Shown piece by piece: positions 43,401 through 54,421 of a DNA stretch of 64,000 nucleotides (the first letter of the stretch is position 1; every line of letters begins with the position of its first letter). Source of the DNA: Nigrospora sphaerica (taxonomy: Eukaryota > Ascomycota > Sordariomycetes > Amphisphaeriales > Apiosporaceae); NCBI GenBank assembly GCA_018287875.1, contig JAGVVL010000027.1, forward strand, positions 186,001 through 250,000, written 5' to 3'. The position numbers and the translations under genes were made by a program. A model generated the notes under the pieces. That model ran no database searches. It saw only the letters and a program-made list of their open reading frames with translations, and had not been told where the DNA came from.

Positions 43401-46278
43401 ACGTTTCTTTTGGCCCTTTATCAACTCTGTAACCCTCCCCAGCCGAGCCGGCGTCTGTCCGCGCCTCTCCGCCTCTGCACGGCGGGGGCCACAAACACAT
43501 GCACACCGTAGTTTACTTAGTCATCTCGATCGTTCATCCCATCTTCGGGGGCTGGCCTAGGGGTCTTGCGCCTGCTTCTTCAGCCCCTTCAGGCCCCCCA
43601 TAGCCCGCCAGCCAGTTGGTTCTTAAACCACCCAACCCCGGCTCACGCGCAAAAACCGTCCAGACTACTGCGGAGGACCGAAACCTTGACGGGGAAAGTC
43701 TTTCATCTAACCTTCATCTGGCCAACTCTGTGCCGCTGGCGCAGTATCCATCCCACGCTGCCATTGGGGGGGCGGCGGGGGGGGCCTGAGTCTGAGTCGG
43801 CCCGTGTGTGTGTGGCGAGGGTCACGCAGCGTAGTTTTCACCCCGTGCGACTTTGTCTCATTATGCTCCAGATCTGTCATCGAACGTGCCTGCGTGCCCA
43901 GTTCGGCACCCGCCCACATGGGACACCCCTTCATCGTCGCACCGGAGCCGGACCAGAGGGACCCTCGACCTGGAAGGCCCTGCTAACGTTTGAAATCTGG
44001 CAATGTTACGCTCCGCGAGCCGGGACCCGAAGCGGCCGCCCAGGGCACGCCGAGGCTGCCAGACACTGGTACAGGGAGAGAGGTTTGCATTAGCCGGCCC
44101 AGCACAACGTGGGAGTGGTGACGAAGCGCACGGCAATGCGGCTGCAGCGTCCGACCTGACGCTGACAAGGTGCACCTCGTCCTTCCTTTGGTCATCTCGT
44201 CCTGTCCATTGTAGAACAAACACGCGGGGGGCCCGTATCGAACCGGCGCCTCCCTTCGTCCCAAGCAGGGGCGCCTCGTCTTTCTATGCCGGGCAGGAAC
44301 GGCAGTCTACGGCGGTGGCACCCGCGACGACCTTTCTCGGGCCTGCGACGGCCGCTTCGATGAGACGCACCGTGTAAGGGCAGGCCGAGACGGCATGCAG
44401 ATCGTCATGCATGGTCAAACGGGTGCCCACCGGCCCTGCCATTCACTCTCTCGTGTTTGTGGAGATACATACTAAATTATATATATGCCGGGCCGGCATC
44501 GATAGCAGCAGCAGCAGCCAGGGCCGGATTGGACGGGGACGAGCCGGTCTTTGTTTCGCCCTCCCTCACCCCCCCCCGGCGCTTGGACCGCTCCCACTTC
44601 GGTTTGCCGACATTGTGACCATCGCGTGATGGGTGTAGGTAGGTGTTTTGCAGCAGCAAGCGCCGATCCCAGGATCCATTGCTCCGCGCGGGATGCGGCC
44701 CGGCGGGGTTTATTCGTGCCCGCCAACAAAGGGAATCACGCGCATGCATATATATCCACGATGAAGAGGGGGGAGAGGGGGAGTCAGAACGGTGGACGCA
44801 TACGATGGCGTGGTGGGTGGATATATCTGCAAGTTGAACCGTCCCCCCAAACCCGCTCCGCACGAAACGCGGATCCCCCCGAAAGGACCAATGGGGGGCG
44901 GCCATCGCTGAGAAAGAAACCCCTCCGCTGTAGCCAGGATGCCGGCAATGTTACCACCGCTGCCGACCTACTCGGGCGAGAGAAAGAGAGAGGGCTGGAC
45001 AAACGCATCGGACCTGATACATAAGAGAGGGAGAGAGAGAAAGAAAGCTGAACGGACGTTGGGATCTACTATGTGAGCACGACAGTACATACCAGTCCGG
45101 CCTCAAAACCCACCGCGTCCCCGTCCCACGCACCGAGAGCGGCGACAAGGGACGCCGCATCGACCTCGTCGCGTTATTTGTCCTCCGGAACGAACGTCGG
45201 CGCCGCCGCCTCGCTCGGCCACGGTGACCCTCCACGGAGGGGAACCTACTGCCTAGGTGGATGTCTGTCTCGGAGATGTAGCCGTGCCTTCCGCACCCTA
45301 CCAACACTACTGCCGCCGACGTACCCGCGTACCGGGGAGAAGAAAGAGAGAGTGTGTGAGGCAGAGAGTCCTGGAGAGGGACTTCGTCGTACCCACTTCT
45401 CGCGACTCGGGCTCGGACGACGCATACTCGACCGAGCTGGGCCCGCTCTGTCCTTGCCCACCACGCAACCTCTGCTCCGCGTGTACCGAAAATGGGGCGT
45501 GCGGGCGAGCAGACTCTCTCGTTCAACGCGAGCTGGATACGCTGGTCCGCCTTCAAACCCCCCTCTCGGTGTTTCTCCTATCTGCCGGCCGTGTTCCTTG
45601 CGGGCGGGCCATGCCTCGGATTCTCGTGGCAGCCCGAGCTTTCCTTGCTCACTTCGGAGACGACATTCTTTATTACGTTACGTCCGTCTTCTTCCCGACG
45701 CCCATCACCGAATGCGTTCGTCTCCCGGTGCAGCATTTCATGATACACTGTCCTGGGGGTCCCGTAGCGTATTCCGCGGCCGGATTGATCACCAGGCTGT
45801 GCGTTCAGTAGCCCGGTAAATGATGTGGCAAAATTCTCCTTGCATTCCCTTTGCCAATTGATGCAGGTGGGAGAGCTACTCTACAGGCGTACAGCCCAGT
45901 GGGTACATAAGGGGGAGACCAAAAACACATGTTCGTATGGGAAACGCCAGCGCTGCTGGGTCATGCTTGGCACTTCCTCGAGGCTCCAAAAAGCCGGCTT
46001 GTCGGCCTCATCTGCGTCAGCAAGATCTCCCGTGTAGCAAGAGACTTCCAATTCACTCGGCCTTTTGCCCCTGGCACACGAACAATTGTATCAGCGTCAT
46101 GTGCACCTGATACCTGCCTGATGATGCCCTCGGCATATCCTCTCCAGAAACTGTATAGCGTACCATCCAAGGCGGCGGCGTTGACCCGGCCCGCCATGAA
46201 ATGAGCGTGTGAGCCGGACCCGGGCGCTTGCCAGAATACTCAAGACCGAGTCGCCACGCCCACTCTTGATTAGGCCCA
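40494..46278. other. 5.8-kb intergenic region without recognised gene
   Basis: The first 500 bp are the leader/promoter side of the ADF-H gene and include a CAG/GGC triplet tract. Further right are C runs (around 42729), a short CTG tract (43018) and many unsupported open frames. Frames such as 42251-43309 and 45073-45819 show no domains. I see no tRNA or other RNA gene. Confidence 0.45.
40634..40712 (+). repeat. AGC/GGC trinucleotide tract in ADF-H leader
   Basis: About 78 bp of interrupted AGC, GGC and AAC triplets, about 140 bp upstream of the ADF-H start codon on the opposite strand. It is likely transcribed in the 5' leader. Confidence 0.8.
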
Positions 46279-48147
46279 TCAAGCATTGTCCAAAGCTTCG
46301 AGGTCCTTGGATTTCTCAACAGATTCCTGAGTGGCGGGTTCCACCTTGCTGATCACGTTGGTTTTGGGAATGACTTCCACTTCGGGCGCGCCACTGTCCT
46401 CATCCGGGGACATAGGTTTCTCCTCAACCGTGGGGTCCAGGGTAGTGGGGGCCTCGATTGGCTTGCTGCTCTCGTTTAGAGGTTCCGGGTCGTGTCCACG
46501 GCCGCTATTGCTCGCTGAGACGCCTACGGCCGGGGTTCCTCCTTCTGCGATCTTCTGTTTAGTCGAGCTCACAATCTTCTCGGCCTCGCTAACCTTGCCG
46601 CTGCCCTGGTCGATGCTGTCGCCTTCGACGCCGAGGGCCTTGCCCTTCTGCGTGTCTGCAAGGGCTGTCTTATCAAAGCGGACAATCATGCACGAGAGGT
46701 TGTCCGTACTGAACCGGGACAGCGCGTGGTCCACCAGCAGCTTGGAGGCAGCGGCGGGATCGTGCATGTCGCGCACCAAATCCACAGCCTCCTGGTCAGA
46801 GCAGACGTCCCAAAGCTGGCACCCATGGTCAGCGTCTTCTCAAAACACCCCCAGAGTGGCGGGCAAACTTACGCCGTCACAAGCAATGATCATAAACTCG
46901 TCCATTTCGGCTTGGATGACCGTCTCGGTGGTGTAGGGGTGACCCGTCACGAGATCCTTCATGTAGGTATCTCCGAGGGCACGCGTGACGGCCAAGACGC
47001 CGTTCACGCGGTTGTTGAGTATCAGGCCCCCGGCATTGGCAATGCGCTTCCCCTCGTTCTCGTCGCTGCCCTTGTGGTCGTACGACAGCCGTAGGGCCTT
47101 TCCGTTGCGACAGAGGATGATGCGAGCGTCGCCGACATTGGCGGTATAGAGGACACGTTGCCTCACGGCTGCAGGTTTCAACTTAGCATGAGCCGACTCG
47201 GACTTGGCGTTGGAAGTGTCATTGTCTTCAGGCTTACCGTCCTTGGACTTTGACGTATCCGTCGCCTTGGCCGTAGCCGCTGCCACGGCGGGGGCAAGGG
47301 CTTGCGATCCCGTGGCCGAGCTGGTGCTCGGGACGCGATCTTCCCATCGCAACACGGCGATGGCGGCGGTGCAGCCGCTGTTCTTGAGGGGAAGCTTCTC
47401 CAGCTGCGCGTCCACGCTGGTGAAGGTTTGGTCCAGGAGCTCGGGGATAGCGGCATTGGGGTTTCGTTTTATCATGTCCTCGAGGATGAGGTGCAGCTTC
47501 TTGCCGCACCAGTCGGCGGCGAATGTTCCGGCGTGGCCGTCGAAGATGGCGAAATAGCCATTGTCCGTCTCGACCATGTCCTGGTTCGGAGCGGCGTCGG
47601 CCTGGGCATCGTTGTCGGCCTTGTTGGCGTCGGTGGAAGGCGCAGGGGTGTGCAGGAAGTTGTAGAGGAAGGCATGCGTGTCCTCCATGGTGCGTCGGCA
47701 CTTCTTGTTCCGATCCTCCCAGACGCCGACGCGGAACGTCGACCGGGGACCGGGCGCAGAGTCGCCGGCCGAGTTGTTATGTTGTCCCTGGGGGACGACG
47801 AGGGCGGGATCTTGCTTGCCGAGCTTCTGCAGGGGCGTCTGTGAGTTCGCGTCGCTGTTGGAGCGACCGCCCTGGGAAAAGCTCAACGAGTTCTTGGCGC
47901 TGGCTATGAGGCTGCTGGCCTTGGAGCCGACGCCGCTACTCCGGCGCTTCTTCTCGGCGTCGCCCGGTCTCCCAGGCGGGCTGCCATTGCCGCTGCGCTT
48001 CTCGCCGCTGGCGGCCTGATCGCTCGTCTTGGGCGGCGAGGCGGATGCGCCATCGGACTTGTTCGAATCGGGAGGGGGCGACTTCTTGTCCGTCTCGGAA
48101 GCGTCTGTGGCCGAGTCGGATTTGGAAGAGGAACCGCCACCAAACAT
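46279..48147 (-). CDS. PP2C-family Ser/Thr phosphatase
   Basis: Two exons (48147-46873 and 46815-46279; 57-bp intron) encode 603 aa. All PP2C motifs are present: [13 protein letters not shown] (about residue 148), [54 protein letters not shown] (formed across the intron) and [10 protein letters not shown]. The Asp/Glu residues that bind the two Mn/Mg ions are intact, so it should be active. It resembles Ptc1-type phosphatases that dampen stress MAP-kinase signalling. It has a Ser/Lys/Pro-rich N-terminal extension of about 130 aa, an insertion rich in Ala/Lys/Asp between motifs ([13 protein letters not shown]), and an acidic C-terminal tail of about 110 aa. The start ATG 48147 ([11 protein letters not shown]) was chosen as the first in-frame ATG; the frame upstream is open but ATG-free. 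Confidence 0.9.
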
Positions 48148-51056
48148 TCTATTCAGCAGACCTCCGCGTGAGGAGAGACTGCTCCGCTTGTTCCCTGCCA
48201 GATTTGTGAAGTGGAAGAGATGTTGAGGAGGGAGGACGCCGGGCAGCAAAGAAAAGAATGGCGGACTGAGTCCGGAGCAGGTCAGGAAGTTAGGGAGAAA
48301 CGGGGGTGTGGTGGTGACGTCGTGTCGGTGTTGCCTCGATGGCGGGGCTGACGGCGGCGGCTTTGCAGGAGCGGGATCAAAGAGGGCCGGTTGGGTTCAA
48401 ATGGGGAGACGCCACGTGCCGTCTCGAGCAAGCAATGCGGATGACGGGTTGGGGCGGACAATGGACGTCCAGGCGGGAAAACCGATGGGGCGGGGTATAT
48501 ACTGTGGGAGGATGTTTCGTCGGCCGAGCCGTTGGGCGTCGCTGCTTTCTACTGTGACCTGGCGAGACCTTTGATGTCAGAGGAGCGTAGTTGATGGCTT
48601 GGGGTCCATGGCATGTAGGATACACGGCGCTTCGGTCTCTAGCGTGAGGCACTTGGGCGGGCAGAGGTGGGACTTGGAGGGGGCGTACGGCACCACTCAA
48701 AGGGACCAGGCCACGCGGGTGCTTATGCAGAGCCAAGAAGTCCACCGTTTGCAACTAAGAAAGAGGAAAGGAGGGACAGGTATATGTTTTTGCGTGTTCG
48801 CCCGACTTGTTGTTGTTGCATGGGAATTTGGAAGAAACGAATAGGCTTCCCAAGGCAAACAATCGATCAAGCCGTGCAGCCAAGGCAGCCGGCACAGCAT
48901 GGGAGTGCGTGCGAGCTACCGGGATCAGGGACGATGCAGGGAGGGTGAGACGCTCTGGGAGGTGGGCAAGTAGGTAGGAACAGACTGGTTTGACACGTAC
49001 GTACGTACCGCGGGGTCTGGCAACGCGCTAGGTAAGGTACCGAGCAAGGTCTTGTCTCGTCTTTTGTCAGAAGAGACGCAGTCGCGTGGTGGTTCGCTGG
49101 AGGCACGGATCGATGACGGGATTCCAGGATGGATGAATAGATAAATGGTGTTGGTGGAACAGGCAGGCAGATGGGGCGCTGGAAGTTGTCAAAGTCGGGG
49201 GATGGGGAGGGAAGAGGGAGACGCGGTTCCAGGCTGCCCGCGAGAGGAAGGTGGAAGTGTAGAAGGGCTGGTCAGCGGACGGGATAGAGGTGCTGGTTAC
49301 TGACTGTACTTAACCAGCGAGCGCTCCCAGTTGTATTTGGTGGCGTCTAGGTACAGATTGACGTCCACCACAGCAGCAGCACCTCGTGGATGGAGCAGGA
49401 ATACCAGTCCGCGAGCTTCGAGGTTGGGCCTAATCAGCACGCGTGACTACCAATGACCAGCTCCTTACTGCTTCCACCCGGGCGGCCACCGGGGAGCAAG
49501 GGTACGGGAAGACTGGGCTGCCCTGGGCTGCGAATGATGGCGGGGGGGTTGCGGCTGATGATGATCTGTGATGGGGAATGACCCAGGCAGCTTGGATCCC
49601 AATGCCGGTGGATGGCGGAAACGAAGGCCGACGTGGACAGTATATTGACATTCGACGCATCCGCAGATCCAATTTACCCAGCGCGGCTGTGTCTCCAATC
49701 TCTCTCCGTCCGCCATCTCCCATCCTCCTCCCCCGGCCTCGTGGTGTGCTTCTAGGTTGGATATCTGACCAGTAGCAGGGAGAATGAATGTATTGGTTGA
49801 TTCCACCAATGGCTTCGTCCCGCCTTCCTTCCTTCTTGCGCGGGGCCGCCTCATGTTGGCCACCTTCCGACAAGCTACATTGGGCGCTGAGTTGGGGGTC
49901 GAGGGTTTCAATGCCCTTGCAGGAGCCAACCGCGCCTTGAACCGTGCCCGTGAGTTTCCCAAGGGGTCCATCTCCTAAAAGCCCACCATTGCATCCGTGG
50001 GTTGCGGATGTATGTAGAGGCAGCAGTGGTAGTTGGATCGTCCGCCTGTCCATCTCATGCGGGTGGACGTACGTACATTGATAAGCAGCCTCGCTACTGA
50101 ACCCCCCTGGCGGAGGTTATCTTACTTTCCCCTTCCCCTCGCTTTCCGAGGTCCCTCCAGGGTCACTTTCCCGACTGTCCGGCCCGCAAACCTGTCACAA
50201 AACCTACAAATGTGGTGTCCCAACCTGCAGGTTCGGCCCAGGTACCCTGACCTCATACCCATGATCACGTCATCACGCTTGGCCAAGTCAGCGGGCGCCT
50301 ACCTGCAGCTGCATACAGATTGTGGCTGTGTACAGGTCTTCTACTGCTTAGAGGCCGCTGGACAGCAACCCCCGCTACCCGGCACCGGGGAGAGTGATGC
50401 GCAGATCCGCGCTCTGGTCTTGACAGGCGCAAAGGTAGAACCATGTCTCCTGTTGGCGTGGAAAGAGGCTCCCGCGGTCGATTCAAGACTGACTCGATAC
50501 CCAGAGGAGCATCTGGTCCGTGAAACTTTCCTTGCAAGCAACTACTGCGTAATTACATGTCCCCTGGCAAGCAACTACTGGCAGGACATCTAGTTGCATG
50601 TCCCCTTCGCAGGCCTGCCTTAAACGCCGGGGATGGATCCATTCACCTTCTCGACGTGTGGGGTAACTGGGTCACCATCACCAACAGGGATCTCAGATAT
50701 GTGACCATAAAGACAGCCGGGCACGTGATGCGTAAGGCTGCGATCTCGGTTTCAGTCTCGCCGGCTGGAGAGCATCGTTCGGATGTTTTGACGGGTTTTG
50801 TTTCTGTCTCATACCCTGGGCATCAGTGCAGGGATAGTCCGGGATTCCGCGTGTGTCAAGCGTGTATGCGTTAACGTAAATAGGGAAAGAGGGAATGACG
50901 ACATTCTTCAACCGCGGGGCTACGGTTCGAGCGGAACACCCGCCGCATCTCGACGCACTAGTCACTTTATACGCCTTCTACGCATAGCAACCCCATGAGA
51001 CCAAGCTGTAGCCCCTATTAGCTTGACGTCTACGTAAGGGGTGATCTCTTGGCACC
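48148..51056. other. 2.9-kb intergenic region, nothing recognised
   Basis: Between the divergent PP2C and alcohol dehydrogenase genes. It contains short ACGT/GGTACC-like motifs (around 48999-49042) and unsupported open frames. No gene, RNA or repeat was identified. Confidence 0.5.
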
Positions 51057-52292
51057 ATGTCCGAAACCTTCCGTCCCGCCTTCGAGGGCCGGGCCTGGCC
51101 TTTACTTAGCTACGGCATCCCCTTCACCGACGCCGTGGCCGAGCACGCGGCCTCAACGTTCAACGATGCATCCCGCATCTACATCCTGGCGTCGGCGTCC
51201 CTGGCGCGTAACACCGCTCTGCTCTCGGATCTCCGGGCCAAGCTCGGCCCCAAAGTGGCCGGCGTGCGAGTGGGCATGAGGCCGCACACATTCTGGAGCG
51301 AGGTTCTGGCCATTGTTGCGGAAGCCCGGGATCGACACGTCGATCTCCTGGTCACCCTGGGCGCGGGCTCGCTCACGGACGCGGCCAAAGTCATCTCCTT
51401 CGCGCTGGCCAACGACGCGTCGTCACCCGACGAGCTCGAGAGCTTGTGCCCGTCGAGCCCCAAGAAGCGGCCCGAAGAGGACATCCGGACGGCCCGGATC
51501 CCCATCGTGTGCGTCCCGACCTCGCTGGCCGGCGGGGAGTACAGCCCCTTTGCGGGCGCCACAAACGACGCCGACGGCAGGAAGTACTCCTTCTCGGGCC
51601 CGGGGATGCTGTGCCCCGCGCTCGTCGTCCTCGACCCGGCTCTCGCCCTCTCGACGCCGCCGAAGATCTGGCTCAGCACCGGTGTCAAGGCGGTGGACCA
51701 CTGCGTCGAGACGCTGTGCTCTCTGCACTCCGACGAGGGCGCCGACGCCGACGCGCGCAAGGGCCTCGGGAAACTGGTGCCGGCCCTGCTCCGGTGCGCG
51801 GCGGACAAGGACGGTACAGACGAGGGCGCCAGGCTGGAGTGCCAGCTCGGGGTTGTCGACGCCATGAGCGCGTGCTCACGAGGCGTGCCGCTCGGCGCGA
51901 GCCACGGCATCGGCCACCAGCTCGGCCCGGCGGGCGTGGGGCACGGGGAGACCAGCTGTCTTTTGCTGCCGGCCGTCTGCACATTCAACTACAAGCGCAA
52001 CGCAAACAGGGCTCGCCAAGACGCCGTCGGGGAGTTGCTGTGGGAGAACGAGCAAGCACGGGAGCTGTTTCTCAGCAAGGGCTTGGCCAGAGAGGAGACA
52101 GAGCTGGGTGGTCTGTTGGATGTCTTCATACGGGCCTTGGGGCTGCCCAGGACGCTCAGCGAGTTCGGGATAGGGGAGGAGAAGCTGGATGGCATAGCAC
52201 AGCACAGCCTCCAGGATCGGTGGGTCAAGACGAACCCGGCCGCGCTGGACAAGGATGGCGTCTTGGAAATACTGAGAATGGTGCTCGTTTGA
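51057..52292 (+). CDS. Iron-type alcohol dehydrogenase / maleylacetate reductase-like
   Basis: This is a single-exon gene of 411 aa. The dinucleotide-binding region contains LLVTLGAGSLTDAAKVISF, the family's GGGSxxDxxK motif. Metal ligands are visible in VKAVDHCVETLCS and in GASHGIGHQLGP (about residues 281-291), the classic HxxxH pair. The overall order (PIVCVPTSLAGGEYSPFAGAT, then a helical all-alpha second domain) fits maleylacetate reductases and related Fe-ADHs that reduce maleylacetate to 3-oxoadipate in aromatic degradation; other alcohol substrates are possible. The start ATG 51057 is preceded by GCACC. No targeting signal is visible, so it is probably cytosolic. It converges with the Vps2 gene, 168 bp apart. 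Confidence 0.9.
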   Translation: MSETFRPAFEGRAWPLLSYGIPFTDAVAEHAASTFNDASRIYILASASLARNTALLSDLRAKLGPKVAGVRVGMRPHTFWSEVLAIVAEARDRHVDLLVTLGAGSLTDAAKVISFALANDASSPDELESLCPSSPKKRPEEDIRTARIPIVCVPTSLAGGEYSPFAGATNDADGRKYSFSGPGMLCPALVVLDPALALSTPPKIWLSTGVKAVDHCVETLCSLHSDEGADADARKGLGKLVPALLRCAADKDGTDEGARLECQLGVVDAMSACSRGVPLGASHGIGHQLGPAGVGHGETSCLLLPAVCTFNYKRNANRARQDAVGELLWENEQARELFLSKGLAREETELGGLLDVFIRALGLPRTLSEFGIGEEKLDGIAQHSLQDRWVKTNPAALDKDGVLEILRMVLV

Positions 52293-52460
52293 GCCGACAG
52301 ACGCATTCGTAGCATAAGAAACGCAAATCTTAAGACAGTCCCAACTCCGTGGTCACAAACACAAGCCCCGGCGCCTATATGTGCTCGAGCAAGCAGAACC
52401 TCAGGGCTTCATCTCAACCCAAGCCAAAGCATCTCTATTGCATGTGCCCTCCCATCAAGA

Positions 52461-53427
52461 TTATTTCCTCAGACTATCGAGTCTTGCCTGGAGGTCGTCG
52501 TCACCAGGGTCGGCACCACCTCCTCCGCTGCCGACAGCCTGGGCAACCCTGCCCTCGGGGGCCTTGTCGGCTTGGAGACCAACGGGAGTATCGCCGAGCT
52601 GGATTGCCATGTTAGCGCGCGTGTATGCGTGTTGTCGTTTGCGTTCGGACTCACGGCTTGGTTCAGATCGACACCAAGTTCTTCCATGACCTGCTCCACG
52701 ATCTCATCGCCCTCCTCCTCCAAGCCCGTATCCATGGCGTCATCAATCGCGTCGTCCATCATCTCCTAGAGGCCGCGAATCAGCGGCTGCTCTCGGCTGG
52801 CCCGCAGGACGGGCCTCGGTTAAGGCACGACGAGGCCGAGGTCGAAGACGGGGAAGACCGAGCCCTACCTGTCGTTGTTCCATGATGTCGTTCTCCCGCT
52901 CGAACTCCATGGCGATACGCTGAAGCGCCGGAAGGTTCATGGAGCGGTTCATGCTGCCGAGAGCAACGGTGGCCCCCTTCATGGCCGTCATCATCTGCTC
53001 GTTGGTCCGATGGGTCTGTAACCGCAGCGAGATCTTCTGCAGCTGGCTCTTCACGTTGGAAAACTTCTCGATATATCTGGCGCCGCCGTGTTAGTCGGAG
53101 CGTAGACATGCAGGCACGATCGATCCCCCTCCTCCGGGCCCACGACTCACCTTCGCGTACGGACCAGATCCTTGGCCTGGATCTTGGCCGCGCCCATCTG
53201 GCCCTTCTGGGCGCTCTGCTTAATCTGCGTCTGGAGCGTCTTCTCCTGGCGCTCGAGCTTGACGCGCTGCTGGTCGATTTCTCGAACGGCCCGGTCCAGC
53301 ATGCGCTGGTTCTTGCGCAGACGCTCGGCGGGCGTCATGCGCTTGCCAAACGCCCACTCCAGGATCTGATGACGACATGTGAGCGCTGCGGGTGGGAGAC
53401 GGGCGGGCGATGGGATCCTACATTCAT
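52461..53427 (-). CDS. vps2: ESCRT-III subunit Vps2 (Did4/CHMP2)
   Basis: Five exons (53427-53422, 53365-53151, 53076-52869, 52765-52655, 52598-52461) encode 225 aa, the standard length. The first exon is only ATG AAT, and its 56-bp intron leads directly to ILEWAFGKRMTPAERLRKN. Further diagnostic blocks are GAAKIQAKDLVRTRRYIEKF, LQTHRTNEQMMTAMKGAT, SMNLPALQRIAMEFEREND and IMEQRQEMMDDAIDDAMD. The C-terminus (DPGDDDLQARLDSLRK) is a MIM1 motif that binds the MIT domain of Vps4. Vps2 with Vps24 caps and remodels Snf7 filaments at endosomes for multivesicular-body sorting. All splice sites are GT...AG and total exon length is divisible by three. Confidence 0.95.
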
Positions 53428-54421
53428 GGCGCCGGCGGGGGATGTGTGGTATCGGTAAAAGCGTCTCCGTATCGCTGCGTGCGTCGGTCAGGAGGCCGCG
53501 GTGTGTCGGGGGCGGGGGAGCGGGCGCGTGGACGGGCGGCTCGCGGTGCTGGCTGTCAGGCAAGGCGGGCGGGCGGACGGCGTCGTGGTGTCGGCGTGAC
53601 GTTTCGCGGTCGGGGAGGGTATTCTGTTGCCTCCAGTTTCCGGTTTGTAGGTACCGCTGGGCGCTCTACGGCGAACCCGGATGGCTTGGCAGCGAGGGTA
53701 CGATGTACATGGGATCGGTCGCCTCCACGACCTGCCAACTACCAGTTACGTAACGGGCAAGGTGGGTGGGTGGTGGTGGGCAGAGTGGACAGAGGGAGAG
53801 CGGGCAAGGTTGTGGGGAGAGGGTGGTCGATTCGAGTGGTGCTGAGCCAGTGGTCAATGGGGGTCGCGTTGGCCGACGGGCGCTGGGCTCGCTGGGAAGA
53901 CGAGCAGGCTGGCGATCACAGGTCGCCTCGGCTGGGATGGGATCCTTGCTCGCTTGAGAGGGTATGGTGATGGGCTACCAACTGCTTGGGGCTGTCTGTA
54001 GGTACATCATACATACAGGTACGCAGTAGGTGCTGGGGCGGCCTAGGGCGCCCACCAAATCGTAGCAGGTCGGCACTAGATTGCTCTGGTCCTGCTCTTT
54101 GGGACGCCTAGTACTTAGGCCTCAGCAAGCGCAGACCCAATGAGGGTGCGCGTGCATAACGTGTTTTTCCGAACTCCGACCTGCACCCAATCAAAGCGCC
54201 TCGTTCTCGGGCATGGGGCAAATTTCGATTATGCAACCCATCCACCATTGGGGCTCCAACGAGGTTACTCACCCGACCAAGGCGAGCGGGCCGGCATCGC
54301 AAAAAAGAGCTTCGCCCGTCGTACCACCACGGCGGCTTTTCCTCCAAATCCATTTTGCCTACAACCTCCCACCGGCTCGCTTCTCCCCTCGACCGTAGAT
54401 GGACATCACCGCTCTCTCGCC
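53428..54421. other. Divergent promoter region of vps2 and fzo1
   Basis: About 1 kb between two divergent genes. The frame upstream of the fzo1 start is open from 54140 but lacks family-like sequence. No other gene seen. Confidence 0.55.

Noticed and set aside
44229..44260. TCGAACC-like sequence that could be a tRNA T-loop
   Set aside because: Neither strand folds into a credible acceptor, D and anticodon arm around it.
45073..45819. 248-codon open frame, Arg/Ser/Thr-rich
   Set aside because: No recognisable family and competing frames in the same region; not supportable as a gene.
48998..49012. ACGTACGTACGTACC motif considered as another copy of the palindrome repeat
   Set aside because: Only the GTACGTACC core is shared; none of the flanking repeat blocks are present.
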